Of a stretch of DNA of 46,962 nt, positions 44,065 to 46,962 are shown in pieces. A program made the translations under genes and the position numbers. The notes beneath the pieces are model-generated. The model made no database searches. It was not told the DNA's origin and saw nothing but the letters and a program-made list of their open reading frames with translations. Within the stretch, counting starts at the first letter, position 1. Every line of letters begins with the position of its first letter. Location: the NCBI GenBank assembly GCA_040390025.1, contig JAZJZD010000013.1, positions 1-46,962 on the forward strand. Direction: 5' to 3'. Origin of the DNA: JAVHYG01 sp040390025 (GTDB lineage Bacteria; Pseudomonadota; Gammaproteobacteria; Diplorickettsiales; Diplorickettsiaceae).

Positions 44065-44202
44065 CAGATAGGTAGCCGTTAAGCTTATTGTTAGTTTTTG
44101 TTTAAACTTATCTTAGCGTTTTAAAAAATGTTAAAAATTTATTAGGTGCTAAAGCATTAAATTTTTTCTTTATGGAAGTTATATATACAAGGAAATCAAG
44201 CA

Positions 44203-44406
44203 ATGAAGTGTTTAAATCCACTTTGTGAATATGCGAAAACACGTGTGATTAACTCGCGTAAAACAGGAGAAGGAAAAAAAATTTTACGCAGAAGACATTG
44301 TCCAAAATGCAATAAGCGTTATACCTCGATCGAAGTGCTGGCTTATTTTGGCTATCCGAATGCGCAAAAACGTGCTTCATTAAATTTTTTACTCATGACT
44401 TACTAA
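44203..44406 (+). CDS. Zinc-ribbon protein, Ogr/Delta or NrdR-like
   Basis: A 67-residue protein with a C4 zinc ribbon. MKCLNPLCEYAKTRVINSRK is followed by ILRRRHCPKCNKRYTSIEVL, the same layout as the N-terminal ribbon of NrdR and of the Ogr/Delta transcription activators of P2-like phages. It lacks the ATP-cone of NrdR. AAGGAAATC lies about ten bases before the ATG. In P2-type phages such proteins activate late genes; no late genes remain here, so the element seems to have lost its structural region. The exact subfamily is uncertain. Confidence 0.7.
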   Translation: MKCLNPLCEYAKTRVINSRKTGEGKKILRRRHCPKCNKRYTSIEVLAYFGYPNAQKRASLNFLLMTY

Positions 44407-44492
44407 AAATACTGAGGTATTGGTTTGCTAATCTCGATATATCGCTCGTATGGGCGCCATTATTTAAGAGAATCGCGGTTCTCCTCTTGAAA

Positions 44493-44546
44493 ATCTCCAT
44501 CGCGAGATGAAGGCATTGGAAATGCGACTTCGCATTTCCAAGTGCA
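44493..44546. repeat. Palindromic repeat element, copy B, at the transposase remnant
   Basis: TTGGAAATGCGA (44516-44527) and TCGCATTTCCAA (44530-44541) are a perfect 12-bp inverted repeat with a two-base loop. The flank CTCCATCGCGAGATGAAGG matches copy A at 10109-10165. It lies where the IS5 transposase remnant loses homology. Confidence 0.7.
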
Positions 44547-44773
44547 TCGCAAGTCGCATGAATTTTAGTGCTTAATCCCCCTTTACTGCGTCCGATAGCT
44601 TCGTTTTGGTTTTCTTTTTTTTAGCTCCAGCACTGTGTTGATGGGCACGCACTATCGTTGAATCAAGTAACGCATATTCATTATCTGCATCTTCTGCTAA
44701 TACCTTAAAAACCCTCTCCCAAACTCCTGTTTTACCCCAGCGAGTATGACGAGTATGAATAACTCGGAAATCC
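44527..44773 (-). pseudogene. IS5-family transposase remnant
   Basis: Reading the minus strand down from 44773 gives FRVIHTRHTRWGKTGVWERV, then ALLDSTIVRAHQHSAG, the DDE transposase segment that holds the first catalytic Asp in DSTIVRAHQH. After an A-rich run a frameshift is needed to continue as ENQNEAIGRSKGGLSTKIHA and CDALGNA, both conserved in IS5/IS427-type transposases. Homology then stops at the palindromic element. The N-terminus and the second half with the remaining catalytic residues are missing, so this is a dead fragment. It abuts a Fic gene fragment on the other side. Confidence 0.8.
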
Positions 44774-45226
44774 CCGATTCATCCCTTTTTAGATTAATGG
44801 CCGTATGGCACGTTTACTTTCAACCTTGTGCTTATACATAAAAGGTTATGATTTTAAACGGCTTTTTACCATGAGTGAGTATTATGATAGGAACCGTGTG
44901 GATTACTATAAAGCCATACTTTATTTGAGCTATCGGAATTAACTATAAAAGATCTCGAGCAAATTTTGCTGGATATACCGAGACGATCATTGCAGCGTGA
45001 TCTTAAAGATTTAGTGGATAAAGAGTTGGTTGTCATGGAGGGTTCAACGAATCAAGTTATTTATAAACTTGCGCCAAACTTGCGCCAAAAACTGACGTTA
45101 GTTTATAGTTTTTCCGGGTTTTTGCAGAATAGTAAAGAAAAAGTGTGTAAAATGTACGAGGGGCTAAGGTCTGAATGGCTACCAATATATAGATGCTGCG
45201 AGTGCTATAGGCACGAAGCAGTCTAG
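44774..45226 (+). pseudogene. Broken Fic-domain AMP-transferase gene
   Basis: Fic proteins transfer AMP or other groups using the motif HPFxDGNGR. Here IHPFLD is readable at 44777-44794, but only one base remains where the Gly codon should be, a net loss of two bases. The frame then resumes as NGRMARLLSTLCLYIKGYDF and LFTMSEYYDRNRVDYYKAIL, typical of class Fic proteins, until a stop at 44942. After another frame change, a winged-helix tail follows (IKDLEQILLDIPRRSLQRDL, then DKELVVMEGSTNQVIYKLAP). The 5' part is absent and replaced by the IS5 remnant. The gene is therefore dead through both truncation and frameshifts. Confidence 0.8.
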
Positions 45227-45693
45227 GTCATTTGATACGATGATGCATAAACCCCGGTATTTTCTGTGTTTCGCTACTCACATACCTCGAGTATGCTCCG
45301 TTAAGCTACTCAAAAAACATGCTTTCTGTTTTATCCTCTGAATGACGACACCCTAGTGAAAAAGCGAGTTTTTTCCTGAATGACCACGCTCATTACATTC
45401 GCTCGCCATGACGGTAATTTTTATACTAATTTCCACTATTCACTTGTATTCAATTCGCGAAAACGCCTGATCAATATATACAGGCAGGTCGGTCCCTTAG
45501 CAGGAATTTAATTGATCTAATATCTCACTAGTGAACTTATTATGTAATTTTTAAGCTTAGTAAAAAGACTTATAATAACTTTTTACTAAAAAAATCTGAA
45601 CATATGCGATTTAACTAGAGAATTTCATAGAGTTTTTAATAGTATGAATATAGTTTTGAAAAATACATCCAATGCATTAATAGGAATGATGTA
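45227..45693. other. Intergenic repeat-rich region
   Basis: About 470 bases without a supportable gene. It includes the palindrome CATACCTCGAGTATG near 45280-45295, segments with the look of dispersed repeats (GAATGACGACACCCTAG...), and a diverged copy of the intergenic repeat at 45380-45410. The last part, 45500-45690, is AT-rich and should hold the promoter of the right-edge gene. Confidence 0.4.
45380..45410. repeat. Intergenic inverted repeat, copy 2
   Basis: The reverse complement reads TCATGGCGAGC...GAGCGTGGTCA and shares both nine- to eleven-base arms with 14989-15016, while the middle differs. This pattern of conserved arms and variable loop suggests a dispersed palindromic intergenic element. 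Confidence 0.5.
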
Positions 45694-46962
45694 ATGCCAA
45701 CTCGTACAAGTATTGAAATTAACCTTTTAGTTTTCGCTAATAAAGGAGCAAAGTTATATAAAAACGGTAAATTATATTTTTCGTTTACTGAAGAGATTGA
45801 AGAGAATAAGAATACCGCTGCCAGGATTTCTCTCAAAACATATGCTGACTATATGAGTGTTCAGTCGGATACTACTACTAATAATATTATTATTATGAAT
45901 AACAATGGCTTCGCCATAGATGTGAAAAGAACTGTAGGAAGCACTAACTATTGGAGTTTCATCGCAGCTGAAGATGGAAAACTTATAAAAGTGAATCAAT
46001 CTGATAAGATTATGGTTTATAAGGCAGCTGCTAGTAAACAAAAAGTTACAAACCCAGAACAAGGTAGAAACCTAGATACAAAAACTAAAATTAGATATTC
46101 AATTTATGCGGATAAAGGAATAGATATATATAAAGACAATAGACCCATTTATTCATTTAGCTCTAAGACAGACATTCGGGTTTATTTCGATGCAGGTGGC
46201 TGTGAAGACGCAGATGACTATATAATTGCTGAGCGGGACATTAAAATTGAAATTCAGAATGACAATGACTTTGAGATAAAGGTCTTCGCAAAAAGAACAA
46301 TAGATGGAAATATAGTCTGTTCCCAAACGGATCTTATCAAGAGTAAAGAAAAAAAAACTCTATCACTGAAGGCAATGGATAGGGTTACGCTAGATTCATC
46401 AACCACAGACAAACTACCAGGATCAAGAGGAGTAGGGGAACCAACAATAGTAACACGAGAACTTCCAACGGATAAAATTAATTTTGAACTTTCCGCCGAT
46501 TCATTAACTAAAATAACCGTACATTTCGTACTAAAAGAAACGGGTGGCAAACTCGAATATGTACCTTCTCAGCGTGTGTTAAACAGGACCCCTCAGGCAT
46601 TCTCTTTCTTATTAAGTTCGCATGACTATGACTATTTTACTATTGATTCGGAAAAAAATATAAAACTGAAAAATATAAATGTTTTTCCCATAGCTGTAAG
46701 AAGAAAAAATGATTCGAAAATTGAAACTATTGATGTAGCTTCCAGAGAAATAAAGAATATAAGTTTTGCGCCTAAACAGTCCCAATTTTTTCTGATAAAA
46801 ACAGATAAAGAATCGCCTGGGACGAGCGTGCCATCAGATAACTCAGTATTTACTCTCAATTTTTATGGAGAGGAAGGAGTTAAGTTGTTAAAAAATGGGC
46901 GGCCCTATTTTTCGTTTAAAAAAAAGAAACTTTCGGGTGTTAAGGTTCAGCTCAAAGACTAT
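45694..46962 (+). CDS. Large repeat-containing protein, 5' part only
   Basis: The plus strand is open from ATG 45694 to the window end with no stop, giving at least 423 residues. AGGAATGATGTA precedes the ATG. A motif occurs three times: ANKGAKLYKNGKLYFSF near residue 15, ADKGIDIYKDNRPIYSF near 150, and GEEGVKLLKNGRPYFSFKKK near 391. Each begins a new predicted beta-rich unit, and the intervening sequence is rich in Lys, Asn, Asp, Ser and Thr. No signal peptide, transmembrane segment or known domain was recognised. The composition suggests a modular, possibly extracellular or filamentous beta-sheet protein, but this is inference. Four shorter minus-strand frames in the same stretch are antisense shadows. 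Confidence 0.75.
   Translation, partial: MPTRTSIEINLLVFANKGAKLYKNGKLYFSFTEEIEENKNTAARISLKTYADYMSVQSDTTTNNIIIMNNNGFAIDVKRTVGSTNYWSFIAAEDGKLIKVNQSDKIMVYKAAASKQKVTNPEQGRNLDTKTKIRYSIYADKGIDIYKDNRPIYSFSSKTDIRVYFDAGGCEDADDYIIAERDIKIEIQNDNDFEIKVFAKRTIDGNIVCSQTDLIKSKEKKTLSLKAMDRVTLDSSTTDKLPGSRGVGEPTIVTRELPTDKINFELSADSLTKITVHFVLKETGGKLEYVPSQRVLNRTPQAFSFLLSSHDYDYFTIDSEKNIKLKNINVFPIAVRRKNDSKIETIDVASREIKNISFAPKQSQFFLIKTDKESPGTSVPSDNSVFTLNFYGEEGVKLLKNGRPYFSFKKKKLSGVKVQLKDY

Noticed and set aside
45636..46859. Four minus-strand ORFs of 66-98 codons at the right end
   Set aside because: They are antisense to a continuous plus-strand frame from 45694 to the edge that has a ribosome site and internal repeats.

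Overview
The window is AT-rich DNA from a gammaproteobacterium. The best match is an intracellular member of the Legionellales, close to the Coxiellaceae/Rickettsiella type. This rests on a dotD-dotC-dotB cluster (Dot/Icm type IVB secretion), very large eukaryote-interaction-type proteins with pentapeptide-like repeats, vitamin and NAD salvage genes, and much decayed mobile DNA. No rRNA or tRNA gene and no CRISPR array was seen. The organism assignment is inference.

Layout. 1-5600 is mostly housekeeping: prmC, a DksA-type protein with a long histone-H1-like N-terminal extension, pncB and pncA for NAD salvage, and an Rpn-type nuclease gene between the two pnc genes. 5760-10874 encodes a 1704-residue pentapeptide-repeat protein (giant 1). 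10903-14298 holds epmA and overlapping dotB, dotC and dotD on the minus strand, followed by the divergent pair rsmD/ftsY. 16391-21386 carries two tandem ~815-residue paralogues. One has an intact HExxHxxGxxD zinc-protease motif; in the other that motif is destroyed. 21479-23328 has rubredoxin, hemJ and hemF. 23325-25220 has a CatB/Vat-like acetyltransferase and a tyrosine recombinase. 25429-30800 has a membrane protein with an acidic tail, pdxT-pdxS, a YihY/BrkB protein and an RhlE-type helicase. 31033-37914 encodes giant 2 (2293 residues), homologous to giant 1 in its N-terminal ~400 residues and in its pentapeptide-like region but with a different C-terminal half.

37950-45700 is accessory DNA. 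It holds a decayed DinJ/YafQ-like toxin-antitoxin locus, two small paralogous hydrophobic-peptide genes on the minus strand, and a prophage-like module (integrase, AlpA-like protein, regulator, two replication-type proteins, two small proteins). It also holds an IS5-type transposase remnant, a broken Fic gene and intergenic repeats. At the right edge an open reading frame, incomplete in the window, encodes at least 423 residues with three copies of a short motif.

As a working picture, dotDCB supplies parts of a host-directed secretion machine. The two giants, the metzincin-like pair and the 25429 membrane protein are candidate secreted or host-directed proteins; that is inferred from architecture and lifestyle, not shown by sequence. 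The most novel-looking items are the modular giant family, the active/inactive metzincin pair, the twin hydrophobic peptides, and a palindromic element that lies in frame inside giant 1 and also at a transposase remnant.
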